Positions 1 to 9,833 of a stretch of 37,434 nt of DNA are shown in pieces. Under the pieces are notes generated by a model. It made no database searches, was not told the DNA's origin, and was given only the letters and a program-made list of their open reading frames with translations. The position numbers and the translations under genes are program-made. Positions within the stretch are counted from its first letter, which is position 1, and every line of letters begins with the position of its first letter. The DNA comes from Pirellulales bacterium (lineage in GTDB: Bacteria > Planctomycetota > Planctomycetia > Pirellulales > Lacipirellulaceae), in NCBI GenBank assembly GCA_016930815.1, contig JAFGFZ010000229.1, positions 1-37,434 of the forward strand. Direction: 5' to 3'.

Positions 1-2
1 AT

Positions 3-2897
3 GCCGCGTGGCGATCGATTGGCTTCAATGACGATGCATGGGCGCTTGCCTCTGCGGGTGTGGGGTACGAGGCATGGCCTGGCGGAAGCACCGATTTCAC
101 ATCGTTGATCGACGCGGTGGTTCCCACGGGTACGACATCGGTTTACACGCGGTTTGAGTTTATTGTCGACGATCCAGCGTGGTTTAATATTTTCAACCTT
201 GGAATGATTTACGACGATGGCTTCGTCGCCTATCTCAACGGCGAGCGGATTGCATCGGAAAACGCACCCGCGAACTTGGCTTGGAACTCGGCGGCGGGCA
301 GCATCAACCGGGGGGATGAGGTCGTTCTTGCCGACTACATTCGCTACGACGTCAGCGCATACCTCGATCTGCTTCAAACCGGTGTCAATGTGCTTGCAAT
401 CCACGCACTCAATCAGGTGTCCAGTTCCGACATGTTGATGATCCCCCGGCTGATTGCTGGGAGCGCGGAAGTTGTCGAACCCTTGGTCGCCGGCTACTGT
501 GCATCGTCCACGCCCAACGCTCCAAACGGGCAGGTATTTCTAGATCTCGTGGAGGACACGACCTTCAGCATCGGCCGTGGTTTCTATTCATCTCCCTTCG
601 ACGTCGAGATTGCCACGCTGACGCCTGGTGCAACAATCGTTTACACGACCGACGGATCGGCTCCGGCCGTAGACGACCATTTGAATATCACCAATGGCAC
701 GCTCTATACCGGATCGATTCATATTACCGGGACGACAAATCTTCGCGCGGCAGCATTCAAATTGGGATATGTTCCTACGAACATCGATACTCAAACCTAT
801 CTATTCACCCAGGACATTATCCATCAGACATATCAATCCGCCATTCAGGCCGGCTTTCCGTCCATCTGGGGGAACCGCTCGGCCGATTACGGTCTGGATC
901 CCGATGTTATCGGACCGAACGATCTGTTCGGCGGAGTGTATGCGGCGATCATCGAAGACAGTTTGAAGGCGATTCCGACGATTTCACTGACTCTAGACAA
1001 TGCCGACTTCTTTGGCCCGACGGGCATTTACGCGAATAGTACGGGCGAGGGGATTGCCTGGGAGCGGCCCGCTTCGGCCGAGTTGATTTTCCCCGATGGT
1101 GGCGAGGGATTTCAGATCGATGCCGGCCTCCGCATCCACGGTGCGGCATCGCGAACGCTCTCGAAAAAAAATGCCCTTCGACTGCTCTTCAAGAGCGAGT
1201 ACGGCGACAGCAAATTAGACTATCCGCTCTTCGGCGAAGACGGAGTCGCCAAATTCGATACCATCGTTCTTCGTCCTCATTTCAACGATGGTTGGGGATG
1301 GGACGGCGCGGGCGGCGATCCGCTCTACATCCGCGACCAGTGGTTTCGCGATACGCAAGCGGCAATGGGACATGCCTCATCACGCGGCAATGTTGTCCAT
1401 CTGGTCATCAATGGATTATATTGGGGGCTATATAATCCAAGTGAGCGGCCAGACGCCTCATTTGCGGCAGAGCATTTCGGCGGCGACAAGTCTGAATACG
1501 ATGTAGTCAACCATGATGGTTTGCACGAGGGCACGCTCGACGCTTACAACACGATGCTCATGCTAGCCCAGGCGGTGAATTCCGCCACGGGCGTCGCGGC
1601 CAAAAACGCGGCTTACCAGTTCTTGCAAGGTAATCTGCCCACCGGATTGGATGATCCTGCTAGCGATGCCTATCTGGATATGGTTAATTACATAGACTAC
1701 ATGATCCTGAACCACTACGGTGGCAACAACGACTGGCCGGACCGGAACTGGTTTGCCAGCCGGCGCCGCGGATCGGAAAGCGAAGGTTTCCTCTTTTTCG
1801 CCTGGGATAGCGAAATCTCTCTTGCACTGAGTAGTCGTACGAGCCTTTATGAGAATAATCTGGGCCAGAACTCCGGAGCGGCTCAGGCCTATGGAATTCT
1901 CCGCAACTACGAGGAGTTCCGCTTGCAGTTCGCCGATCGAATTCACCAGCACTTGTTCAACGGCGGCGCGCTGTATGTCAATCCCGACCATGCAGCATAC
2001 GATCCAAACCATCCCGAAGATAACGTGCCGGCAGCCCGCTTCGCGAAGCTCTCCGAGACCGTCTACGACGCGATCGTCGCCGAGTCGGCGCGCTGGGGAG
2101 ACCAGCATGTCACAATCCCACGTACCAGAAATGCCGATTGGCAGAGCGAGCTGGACTACATGCTTGGCACCTACTTTCGCTTGCGCCATGACATTGTCCT
2201 GGGCCAATGGCGAACTGCGAACCTCTATCCCACCACGGACGCTCCCGAATTTCTCATTAACGGTGTGCGACAACATGGCGGTACAACGGCAATTGGGGCA
2301 CTACTGAGCTTCCAGAATTCGAACTCAGGCGCGACGGGCACCATCTACTACACCACGGACGGGAGCGATCCGCGTATCGTGGGCGGCGCCGTGAATGAGT
2401 CGAGTGCCCAGGTCTTTTCCGATGCCTTGGCTCTTTCGGGTACAACCCACGTCAAGGCGCGGATCCTGCGCGATGGCCAATGGAGCGCGTTGACAGACGC
2501 AACATTTGTAACTCCCGCAGTTATCTCATCTGACTTCGACGAAGATGGCGACGTCGATGGCAACGATTTTCTTGTCTGGCAGTGCGGCTTCGGCACGATC
2601 GGGAATGCAGTCGCGGCGGATGGCGACGCGGACGGTGATCAGGATGTCGACGACGTCGATCTTATGCATTGGATATCTCAGTTTGGCACGATAAAGGCGT
2701 CCAGCTCCACTGTGGACAGCAAGGCGAAATCGGTGGCGTTGAGTCTGGCTTCATTCGAAAGCGGCCTGGGCACTCCCTTGCGACAGCGTTTCGCAATACC
2801 GACGAACGTATGGACGGCCTTGCCCAACACAAGATACCCAAATCGTGTCATTCAAAATCACGGAAAACTTCGAACGGTTTTGTCAAGTGAACCTTGA
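3..2897 (+). CDS. CotH-family secreted protein with dockerin-like repeat (5' partial)
   Basis: The reading frame is open from the window edge (reading ...WRSIGFNDDAWA...), so the gene starts upstream. The GTG at 60 is an internal codon, not a convincing start. Visible domains, numbered from that GTG: a beta-sandwich module ending around 130 with YDDGFVAYLNG; a chitobiase/Fn3-like module around 173-250 (YTTDGS); a CotH-like kinase-fold region around 300-640 with NNDWPDRNW and FAWDSE, the likely counterparts of the catalytic aspartates; another YTTDGSDP module around 760-820; and paired dockerin-like calcium loops around 826-880 (DFDEDGDVDGNDF, DGDADGDQDVDDVD). The last 65 residues are low in recognisable structure and contain no PEP-CTERM signal. 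CotH of Bacillus is an atypical protein kinase; the role in planctomycetes is unknown. It is a shorter paralogue of the giant gene at 14317-20580. Extracellular location is inferred from the domains, since the N terminus is missing. Confidence 0.88.
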   Translation, partial: AAWRSIGFNDDAWALASAGVGYEAWPGGSTDFTSLIDAVVPTGTTSVYTRFEFIVDDPAWFNIFNLGMIYDDGFVAYLNGERIASENAPANLAWNSAAGSINRGDEVVLADYIRYDVSAYLDLLQTGVNVLAIHALNQVSSSDMLMIPRLIAGSAEVVEPLVAGYCASSTPNAPNGQVFLDLVEDTTFSIGRGFYSSPFDVEIATLTPGATIVYTTDGSAPAVDDHLNITNGTLYTGSIHITGTTNLRAAAFKLGYVPTNIDTQTYLFTQDIIHQTYQSAIQAGFPSIWGNRSADYGLDPDVIGPNDLFGGVYAAIIEDSLKAIPTISLTLDNADFFGPTGIYANSTGEGIAWERPASAELIFPDGGEGFQIDAGLRIHGAASRTLSKKNALRLLFKSEYGDSKLDYPLFGEDGVAKFDTIVLRPHFNDGWGWDGAGGDPLYIRDQWFRDTQAAMGHASSRGNVVHLVINGLYWGLYNPSERPDASFAAEHFGGDKSEYDVVNHDGLHEGTLDAYNTMLMLAQAVNSATGVAAKNAAYQFLQGNLPTGLDDPASDAYLDMVNYIDYMILNHYGGNNDWPDRNWFASRRRGSESEGFLFFAWDSEISLALSSRTSLYENNLGQNSGAAQAYGILRNYEEFRLQFADRIHQHLFNGGALYVNPDHAAYDPNHPEDNVPAARFAKLSETVYDAIVAESARWGDQHVTIPRTRNADWQSELDYMLGTYFRLRHDIVLGQWRTANLYPTTDAPEFLINGVRQHGGTTAIGALLSFQNSNSGATGTIYYTTDGSDPRIVGGAVNESSAQVFSDALALSGTTHVKARILRDGQWSALTDATFVTPAVISSDFDEDGDVDGNDFLVWQCGFGTIGNAVAADGDADGDQDVDDVDLMHWISQFGTIKASSSTVDSKAKSVALSLASFESGLGTPLRQRFAIPTNVWTALPNTRYPNRVIQNHGKLRTVLSSEP

Positions 2898-3132
2898 ACT
2901 TATCGATTTAAAACCGAATCAATCGTCGGTAACCAACTTGCGGACAGCGGCTACCGCAAGGTATCAACGGCTGTGCGATATCGTCGACGCGCCTGATGAC
3001 AAAACCTTGGTGATGTTGCCTCCTGTTCATAAATCTTCCTAGGCACCCAAGGTGCGGCAATTCGCTAAGGTGTTACCGAATTTCGACAGTTCTTGGGACG
3101 TCAAGGATTTAGCCATGCGGGCTCCGATTTTT

Positions 3133-4062
3133 TTATCGTTTGGAAGCCTTTTTCTTCGATTTTTTCGTTGTTCTTTTCCGGGCGGGGAATTTCGGTAGTG
3201 GTCTCTTCTTCGCCGTCTTTTTGATTGTTTTCTTCTTGGTTTTAGCCGCTTTGGCCTTAGGGGATTTCGCAGCCTTTTTTTCTGCCTTGTTCTTGGGCAC
3301 TTTTGCGGCCTTTTTCTTGGGTGCCTTCGATGACGGGGATTGATGATTTTCCGGCACCAGCTCGATGCCGAACACATCGGAAAGTTTGCTAGCCGTGAGC
3401 CGTTTGGATTTTCCCTTGGTCACGGCTTTCGAGATGGCCGCCTCGGCATCAGCGGCAATCAAATCCTCATGATCCACGCCTCGCAGCTTGAATAGGAGTT
3501 CTGGTTTCTGATCGAGTCGCGCGCCAATGCCATAGAGAACGGCTGCGACGTGTTTGCACATCCGAGCCCAATCCGGGCAATTGCAATGGAACGAGATTTC
3601 TTTGGGGAGTGGAAACAGCCCCTGATCGCGATCGGTTACCACCGCCATGACGTTCTCGGACAGATGGCCTTGGAGTAATTCTATTAGCGAACCTATCTGC
3701 CCCCCACAGCGTTTCTTGACAAGGGCCCACTTCTTGGCTGGGATCGTCTTGATCCTGATCGAAACGCTGTAAAGGCTTGATCCGCTGACCTTGGCATCCA
3801 CCTTGCCCTTATCAATGGCCAGATGGCATACAGAACCGTTGCGGACATAGGTGCGTCCACGCGGCAGGCGATTTTCAAAATCGCTGAACATTTCCAGATG
3901 CTTGCACCATGCCTCGCCCCAGAATGTTCTGGTGATCTGGCGGCCTTGGATCTCGACCGGCTGGATATCCACACCCTTCTTGCGCAGCGACTCCATTTTC
4001 CGCATGGCGCGCCGGCGGCGTTCGGCCACGGAAACGTAGGGTTTCCATTGAAAGTAGTACAT
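3133..4062 (-). CDS. SWIM zinc-finger protein with histone-H1-like basic tail
   Basis: About 309 residues. The SWIM motif C-x-C-x6-C-x-H is seen in CNCPDWARMCKH around residue 165, preceded by the conserved N-terminal block PYVSVAERRRRA and RTFWGEAWCKHLE. SWIM domains bind zinc and are thought to contact DNA or protein, and bacterial SWIM proteins are often encoded beside SNF2 helicases, as here. After about residue 235 the protein becomes a Lys/Ala/Pro tail (repeated KKKAAK, AKSPKAK, KKTAKKR) resembling histone H1, which suggests nonspecific DNA binding. I chose ATG at 4062 because AAAGGA lies 8 nt upstream; a longer frame would need the TTG at 4080. It sits 66 nt after the SNF2 gene on the same strand, probably in one transcript. 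The gene meets the first CotH gene tail to tail. Confidence 0.85.
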   Translation of the reverse strand: MYYFQWKPYVSVAERRRRAMRKMESLRKKGVDIQPVEIQGRQITRTFWGEAWCKHLEMFSDFENRLPRGRTYVRNGSVCHLAIDKGKVDAKVSGSSLYSVSIRIKTIPAKKWALVKKRCGGQIGSLIELLQGHLSENVMAVVTDRDQGLFPLPKEISFHCNCPDWARMCKHVAAVLYGIGARLDQKPELLFKLRGVDHEDLIAADAEAAISKAVTKGKSKRLTASKLSDVFGIELVPENHQSPSSKAPKKKAAKVPKNKAEKKAAKSPKAKAAKTKKKTIKKTAKKRPLPKFPARKRTTKKSKKKASKR

Positions 4063-4128
4063 GCCTTGAATCCTTTCCAAATGCTTTGGTGAACATGATA
4101 TGATACATCATCTTGTGTGAACATACGG

Positions 4129-6891
4129 TTACATCTGCGCCTTCTGGACATCGAGTGAGACGAGTCGGATCAGTTCGCTGTCGGGTATCTCAGTGAGCAT
4201 TTTTTCCGCTCCACCTTCCAGCAAATCAGTGGCCAACTGAATTTTCTCTTCGATGAGCGCATCGATTTTCTCTTCAATCGTGCCTCGGCAGACGAATTTA
4301 TGTACCAGAACATTGCGCTTCTGGCCGATACGAAACGAACGGTCGGTGGCCTGGTTTTCGACCGCCGGATTCCACCAGCGGTCGAAATGAATCACATGCG
4401 AGGCAGCCGTCAGGTTCAATCCGGTGCCTCCGGCCTTGAGTGAAAGCACGAAAAACGGTGGGCCATCGTCACGCTGGAATTGGTCGACAAGTTGTTTTCG
4501 TTTTTTAACGGGAGTTCCCCCGTGCAGGACCAACCCGGTTCGCTTGAAAACTTTGGATAGGAAGGAGGCCAGCGGTTCGGCCATTTCGCGGAACTGGGTA
4601 AAAACAAGAGCCTTCTCCTGCCGCGAAACGATTTCTTCGCATATTTCTGCTAGCCGGGAAAATTTACCGCTTTGGTTGGCCTCGAAACGATTATCGCCGA
4701 GCAAGTGGCTTGGATGATTGCAGAGTTGCTTGAACCGCATAAGGTAGGCCAACACCAGGCCGCGTCGTTTCATGCCTTCGAGCCCTTCGAGCGCATCGGC
4801 CAATTCGTCAACCAGCTTTGCGTACAGTGCCGCCTGCCGCTTGCTCAGCCCGCAATAGGCACGCACTTCCGTTTTGTCCGGAAGATCGTTGATGACACGC
4901 CGATCTGTCTTCAGCCGCCTCAGGATATAAGGTTGCACCAGGCCGCGCAATGGCGCATATCGGTTGTGTTCGCGCGCACCCAACGATTTGACAAACTCCT
5001 TGAATTTCTTCTGGGAACCCAGCAGGCCCGGACAGAGGAAGTCGAACAAAGACCAAAGATCGGCCAGCCGGTTCTCGATGGGTGTGCCGGTCAGCGCGAT
5101 TCGGGCATCGGCCCGAAGCTGCTTGACGGCACGCGTCTGCCTGGATGCCGGATTCTTGATAGCCTGTGCTTCATCGAGCATAACCAGATGCCAAGTGACA
5201 TCATGCAGCCAGGTCTGGCGAAGCAGCATCCCATAGGTTGTCAAGACAACATCCGTCTCTTTGAATGCCTCGCCGCGCTGGTTGGCCCAATCGGCCAAGG
5301 CATCCTTGGAAGTCTCGGAAGGATGGACGAACTTTGCTCGCAAGCCCGGCGTGAAACGCTGCATTTCCGATTTCCAATTGGCCAGCAACGAGGCGGGCAA
5401 GACCAGAAGCGATGGTTTGACCTGATTTGTTGAGCGATTCACTTTCAGCGCGGACAACAGGGCCAGAACCTGAATCGTTTTTCCGAGCCCCATGTCATCT
5501 GCCAGGCAAGCCCCCAATCCGAGGCGCGACAGGAACCAGAGCCACTTGACCCCGATTTCCTGGTATTCCCGAAGCGTCGCATGCAAGTCGCGGCCCATCG
5601 TAACGGGTTCGAGCTGTTCGGGGCCGCGAAGGTTTGCCAGCATTTCTCCGAGCCACTTCCCGGCATGGATAAAAGACCATTCTTGTTGCTCTTCGACCTG
5701 GAGGTCCCCCCTGCCCAGGTCTCGGGGAGCGCCAGCCAGGAGCCGCATTCCTTCGATGAATGAGAATCCATCGGCAGCCTGTTGCTCGACTTGTCTCCAG
5801 TGTTTGAGAACCTGGATCAATTGATCACGATCCACTTCAACCCACTGACCGCGCAGCAACATCAGGCCCTCCTCACCGGCCAGCAACGTGCGCCATTCTG
5901 CTGCCGTGAGTTTCTGGTCTCCAAGTGCCAAGGTCACTGAGAAATCGAGCATTCCCGCGGCATCGAACTTCTTCCGGCTCTTCTCGCCAATCGTCACGGC
6001 CACGCGGGGCCGAGGTCGTTTTTTCCACCAGTCAGGAACGCGGACCAGGATCCCGCACTGCTCGAAGACGGGGATCTCCTTCAGGAATTGGTAGGCTTGA
6101 GCAGGCGTCCATGCCAAGGGCTGGTAGAGGTCGCCCGATTCCACCAATTCCTTGACCATCGGACTGTTTTTGGATGCCGAGTCGACCGGGGTAAGCAATT
6201 TGATTAAGGCAGCCTTGTTTTTTGCACCGGCATATTCCTGCAAAGCCTGGCTGAGAGGTTGGTATTGCACCCGTCCAGTGCCGACAAGACTCGGAGAGTA
6301 TGTCGCTAGAAAGGCAAATGGAAAATCCGGATCACCACGGTTCTCGGCCAGGTGGAAACAGATGCGTCCCACTTGATGCCAAAGTGGGGCTCGCTGTTTC
6401 AGGAAACTGGTCAGCCCCTGTCTGCATGAATTGATCTGGTCACGTATCCAATCATCAAGGTCGGCCCAAATACTTTCAAGGACAGCAATCGTAAGATACT
6501 CGGCGCCCTGCATGGGCGGAGCTGCCAGAAGCATTGTTTCAAGCCGTGGCCGCTCGGGTGCTGGGATTGTTTCAATTGGGATCCCAGCTATCTCAGGAGT
6601 ATGGCAGAGCTCGGTCAAATAGGCACCGGCAAAATCCCGCCAATAGGAGATCGATGGTGTCAAGGCATCATCTATTTTTGATGCTGCTAGGAAGAAAAGG
6701 CCTGGGGCTTGCCCGGATGCAAAGGCTTCGGCAATCCGATCCCGATAGCCATTGTCTTTAACCTTTCCGATGCTGATTGCGCCTTTGTCATCACTGTCGT
6801 ATGGGTAAACGATACCTACACGCCCAGACGGTGATATCCCCAAATCCGTTTTCATCTTCCATGACAAGTTTGTGTGTGAAGATATCATCAT
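4129..6891 (-). CDS. SNF2-family DEAD/DEAH-box helicase
   Basis: 920 residues, a full-length bacterial SNF2-type ATPase. The N-terminal third is poorly conserved. Residues about 250-390 match the SNF2 helicase-associated domain (DUF3670 type), with LAWTPAQAYQFL and VPDWWKKRPRP. The motor follows: Walker A ADDMGLGKT around 465, Walker B DEAQAIKNP around 572, motif III LTGTPIENRL, and a C-terminal RecA lobe with KAGGTGLNLT and motif VI ATDRSFRIGQ around 850. These proteins translocate on double-stranded DNA and remodel protein-DNA complexes; bacterial examples take part in transcription recycling, repair or defence. It acts in the cytoplasm, presumably with the adjacent SWIM protein. The double ATG at 6886-6891 lies only 3 nt after the stop of the secreted glycosidase-like gene, so translation is probably coupled; no strong ribosome site of its own is visible. 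It is not a restriction-like fusion: no nuclease domain is seen. Confidence 0.93.
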   Translation of the reverse strand: MMISSHTNLSWKMKTDLGISPSGRVGIVYPYDSDDKGAISIGKVKDNGYRDRIAEAFASGQAPGLFFLAASKIDDALTPSISYWRDFAGAYLTELCHTPEIAGIPIETIPAPERPRLETMLLAAPPMQGAEYLTIAVLESIWADLDDWIRDQINSCRQGLTSFLKQRAPLWHQVGRICFHLAENRGDPDFPFAFLATYSPSLVGTGRVQYQPLSQALQEYAGAKNKAALIKLLTPVDSASKNSPMVKELVESGDLYQPLAWTPAQAYQFLKEIPVFEQCGILVRVPDWWKKRPRPRVAVTIGEKSRKKFDAAGMLDFSVTLALGDQKLTAAEWRTLLAGEEGLMLLRGQWVEVDRDQLIQVLKHWRQVEQQAADGFSFIEGMRLLAGAPRDLGRGDLQVEEQQEWSFIHAGKWLGEMLANLRGPEQLEPVTMGRDLHATLREYQEIGVKWLWFLSRLGLGACLADDMGLGKTIQVLALLSALKVNRSTNQVKPSLLVLPASLLANWKSEMQRFTPGLRAKFVHPSETSKDALADWANQRGEAFKETDVVLTTYGMLLRQTWLHDVTWHLVMLDEAQAIKNPASRQTRAVKQLRADARIALTGTPIENRLADLWSLFDFLCPGLLGSQKKFKEFVKSLGAREHNRYAPLRGLVQPYILRRLKTDRRVINDLPDKTEVRAYCGLSKRQAALYAKLVDELADALEGLEGMKRRGLVLAYLMRFKQLCNHPSHLLGDNRFEANQSGKFSRLAEICEEIVSRQEKALVFTQFREMAEPLASFLSKVFKRTGLVLHGGTPVKKRKQLVDQFQRDDGPPFFVLSLKAGGTGLNLTAASHVIHFDRWWNPAVENQATDRSFRIGQKRNVLVHKFVCRGTIEEKIDALIEEKIQLATDLLEGGAEKMLTEIPDSELIRLVSLDVQKAQM

Positions 6892-6894
6892 TCT

Positions 6895-9468
6895 CTATCG
6901 ATCATTTCCCGGGCCGATTTCGATCGCCTGGATCATGGCGTTTCCATCGGAACGGTGGTGGAATCGAATTGCGATAGCGCCGTGTTGCGGCTGCACTTCA
7001 TTGAACACCAAATCGACCGCTTTGCCCAAACCGCCCGCCGTGGCAGCGATATCCATGTCGCTGATCACCAGATTGCCCTGGATCTGGACGTTGGTCGCAT
7101 ACCCGCCGGGCTGCGGTGGCTGGTCCGCCTGGCAAAACTTGAGCTTCACATGGTACGTCTGCTTGGGATTGACCGTGAAATATACAGTGAAATCGTTGCC
7201 GTGCAGTCCGTAAAGGTACAGCTCGGGATCGCGGGTACCGGCCACATCCTCGATCCGCGGTTCGGTCCAGAAGGCGATCGGAACCAGATCGGCGTTCTTA
7301 CCCGCGCGATAGGTGAATTCCGTCGCCGGGCGCCACGAATTGCCAGCCGAATCGACGTAATCTTCCCGACCGAAGTATCCGAAGATCACGCGCTGCGGCT
7401 CGGCCGGACCGCCTCCTTCTCTTAATCCGGCTTGGCCCTCCGCCGCCGACCACTCCACCGCATCGATGGAAACTTGCGACCCGGTCGAGTGCGGATTCTT
7501 CGCGCCCAGGGCAATGATTTCCAGGCTGTGCTTCCCCTGCGTCAATCCGTTCTTATAGCATAGCACCTGCTCGTCACGGATCTGGGGGCACCAGAAGTCG
7601 ATGCCACAAAGCTGTTTGACTCCGTCGAGATACACATCGGCCTTACCCCCATCCGGGCCAAATCTGCCAATCAGCCGGACCTGGTTCCCCTCGAAGGTCC
7701 ACTTCGCGCGGGCATCCGCTTGCGACGCAACATGGAGCCTGCCGCCGGAAGTCTTATCGGATTCCTGGACCGCCCACGGGCCCTCGTATGCCATCGCATC
7801 GTCTTCGACCATCTCTTGTGGATCGTCGCCCTCGATGAGGATATCGCGGGAGCCGTCGTGGCGTATTCTCACGATGCAATCCCCATTGGACAACGGTTGC
7901 ACGGTGAATCCATTGTTCGATAGCACTTCCACACAAGACAAAGGTTTGCCGTCGGCCGATATGGATTTCGGTTCGAATGCCAGACGCAACACATCCTCGC
8001 AGGGAGACGGGCTGTCGTAGGTTGAGTAGGCGATTTGGCCGCGACGATAGTGGACGCTTTGCACTACCGACGTGCATCGGACAATGTGGTTCTCACGATT
8101 GGCTCCGAGCTGCTCCGGCTGCCAGGCCACGCATTCCAGGACCTGGCGCAAAGGCCAGGGATGCGCCAGGTGAAACCATGCGTTGGTGACTGGAGCGCCG
8201 CCATCAATACCATCTTCGACCACGCCCGTTTCGTGGATGTCGTAAGTCGATAGGATGCATTGCCGGCGAGCCACCTCGCGGGCCCACTCTGAATCGGCCA
8301 ATTGCCCGAAACGAGCCAGTGTCGGAGCCGTGACCATCATGGGGTACTGGAGCGACTTTCCGCAGCAGTCGCTCGACTCGGGTATCGCCCACGCACCTGA
8401 GTACACCCCGCCAGCCGACTCGGGATTGACGCTCGAGCGGCAGAAGAAAAGCGACAGGATGTTCCGCGTATCGGTCTTCCAATTGGGGAAATCCTCGCGC
8501 CGGTTCATCATGTATTGGGACACGAAACATGGCACCGAACAGGTGCCCACCGGATTGAGCCAATCCCAAAAGTGATGGCCAAACGTCGGATTGCGGCTCC
8601 ATTCGGGCAGGAGGACGTCGTGAAGATATCGTTCACCGGCATCGCGAGCCGCTACCAAGGCCGGATTCTGATTGGGGCCGTCATGGCGGATGATGTCCTC
8701 GAGGAGTTGAAGGATCAGGACAACCCCGCCCGTCTCCCGGCCATCCCACGGGACATCCTCCGGATTGGCATACCGGTTCCACGGTTGGTGTCCGGAGCGC
8801 ATGTCACAATGTTCCGCCAGCAGCCTGGCCCAATGGCGGGCTGCCTGAAGGTATCGTTTGTTGCCGGTCAGCTTGTAGGCGACGAGCATAGCCGAGCCGG
8901 CCTGTGCACTGAGATCAAGCTGGATGAAGCCATGCGGATCGGCCTGGCCGTATGCCTTGCCCTTGGTTGGAGCGCTGATGAAGAAATCGGGCCAGGCATG
9001 ATCGGGTGGCGTCTGGCAGTAATTCAGGATGTAATCCGCCACCAATTGGATCGTGCCGATGACGCCCGCATCGCCCGTGTATGCGTAATAGTTATTCAGC
9101 CCGTGGATCAGGCTGATCGATCGCTGGCCAATGTCGCCATTGTGCCAGTCGGGCAGTTCCGGATGGACTTGAATTGTTCCATCAGGCAGGATATTCCAGT
9201 GGCCATTAAAGACAAAATGCGGCGCGGCCATAACGGCCGTGGGCGGCTCGGCCCAGGGATAACGTTTGAGTGTTTCAGCGGCGATGCGGATACGGAAGTC
9301 GCACTGGCCGTTCTGGCCATGGTACCAGGGCGCAATGACTCCATGGCGGTCTTCCACTCCAGCATGGGCGAAATACTTCCGCGTCGCCTGGCCATTTTCA
9401 AACGCACCGCACGCGGGCCAATGCCAGACAACCGCCAAAAATAAAACGCTGGATCGGTAAAACATCAT
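6895..9468 (-). CDS. Secreted glycoside-hydrolase-like protein with carbohydrate-binding C-terminal modules
   Basis: 857 residues beginning with a signal peptide (hydrophobic VLFLAVVWHWPACGA). Residues about 30-470 look like an alpha/alpha toroid of the six-hairpin glycosidase type: repeated helical segments with aromatic and acidic residues (HGLNNYYAYTGD, TGNKRYLQAARHWARLL, GHHFWDWLNPVG). No catalytic pair can be assigned confidently. A beta-sandwich module around 560-640 (WTFEGNQVRLIGRFGPDGG, VYLDGV) and a malectin-like module from about 690 to the end (FGREDYVDSAGNSW, WRPATEF) suggest glycan binding. Likely role: breakdown of an extracellular or periplasmic polysaccharide. ATG at 9468 has GAGAG 6 nt upstream. 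The gene is divergent from the esterase at 9834 and runs directly into the SNF2 gene. The exact GH family is not recognised; a non-catalytic binding protein is possible. Confidence 0.78.
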   Translation of the reverse strand: MMFYRSSVLFLAVVWHWPACGAFENGQATRKYFAHAGVEDRHGVIAPWYHGQNGQCDFRIRIAAETLKRYPWAEPPTAVMAAPHFVFNGHWNILPDGTIQVHPELPDWHNGDIGQRSISLIHGLNNYYAYTGDAGVIGTIQLVADYILNYCQTPPDHAWPDFFISAPTKGKAYGQADPHGFIQLDLSAQAGSAMLVAYKLTGNKRYLQAARHWARLLAEHCDMRSGHQPWNRYANPEDVPWDGRETGGVVLILQLLEDIIRHDGPNQNPALVAARDAGERYLHDVLLPEWSRNPTFGHHFWDWLNPVGTCSVPCFVSQYMMNRREDFPNWKTDTRNILSLFFCRSSVNPESAGGVYSGAWAIPESSDCCGKSLQYPMMVTAPTLARFGQLADSEWAREVARRQCILSTYDIHETGVVEDGIDGGAPVTNAWFHLAHPWPLRQVLECVAWQPEQLGANRENHIVRCTSVVQSVHYRRGQIAYSTYDSPSPCEDVLRLAFEPKSISADGKPLSCVEVLSNNGFTVQPLSNGDCIVRIRHDGSRDILIEGDDPQEMVEDDAMAYEGPWAVQESDKTSGGRLHVASQADARAKWTFEGNQVRLIGRFGPDGGKADVYLDGVKQLCGIDFWCPQIRDEQVLCYKNGLTQGKHSLEIIALGAKNPHSTGSQVSIDAVEWSAAEGQAGLREGGGPAEPQRVIFGYFGREDYVDSAGNSWRPATEFTYRAGKNADLVPIAFWTEPRIEDVAGTRDPELYLYGLHGNDFTVYFTVNPKQTYHVKLKFCQADQPPQPGGYATNVQIQGNLVISDMDIAATAGGLGKAVDLVFNEVQPQHGAIAIRFHHRSDGNAMIQAIEIGPGNDR

Positions 9469-9833
9469 CGGGTTCTCTCTTGCTTGTGTTCACCATGTGG
9501 CTCATGACCTTCCAGTTGGCATGACACGACGGTGGCGGAATTTTCTTTCAGGCCTCAGCCAGTTTTACCGGCATCCATCAGCCGGCATGATTATGCAAGA
9601 TAATTTATACTTTGCTGTCAAAATGATTCAAGTGGCCGAGGTTGCTCCATCCGAATTCAAGAATCCGAGACTTGCCGAAAGGGCGGCCTTTCCAGACCGT
9701 TCTTTCAAGGATGAAACGCGATCCATATGTGTGAATATTCCTACTTGAGCGGCGCGAGGTGCGGCGATATGAATACAATACGTTCGCACATTGATACGTC
9801 TCTCGGACACCGTTCTGCAAATTGGAGGTCAAC
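9469..9833. other. 365-bp intergenic region between divergent genes
   Basis: Must carry the promoters of the glycosidase-like gene (minus) and the esterase (plus). Visible elements are a TATACT hexamer near 9608 without a matching -35 box, and a 6-bp inverted repeat GAAAGG-GCGG-CCTTTC at 9677-9692 that could be an operator. The GGAGG ribosome site of the esterase is at 9824-9828. No convincing small gene is seen. Confidence 0.4.

Noticed and set aside
1563-2276. 237-codon open frame on the minus strand
   Set aside because: Antisense to the CotH domain of the first gene, no motif.
4672-5433. 253-codon plus-strand frame
   Set aside because: Antisense to the SNF2 motor domain; the sense strand carries all helicase motifs.
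8515-9444. 309-codon open frame on the plus strand
   Set aside because: Antisense to the glycosidase-like gene; no domain or start signal.
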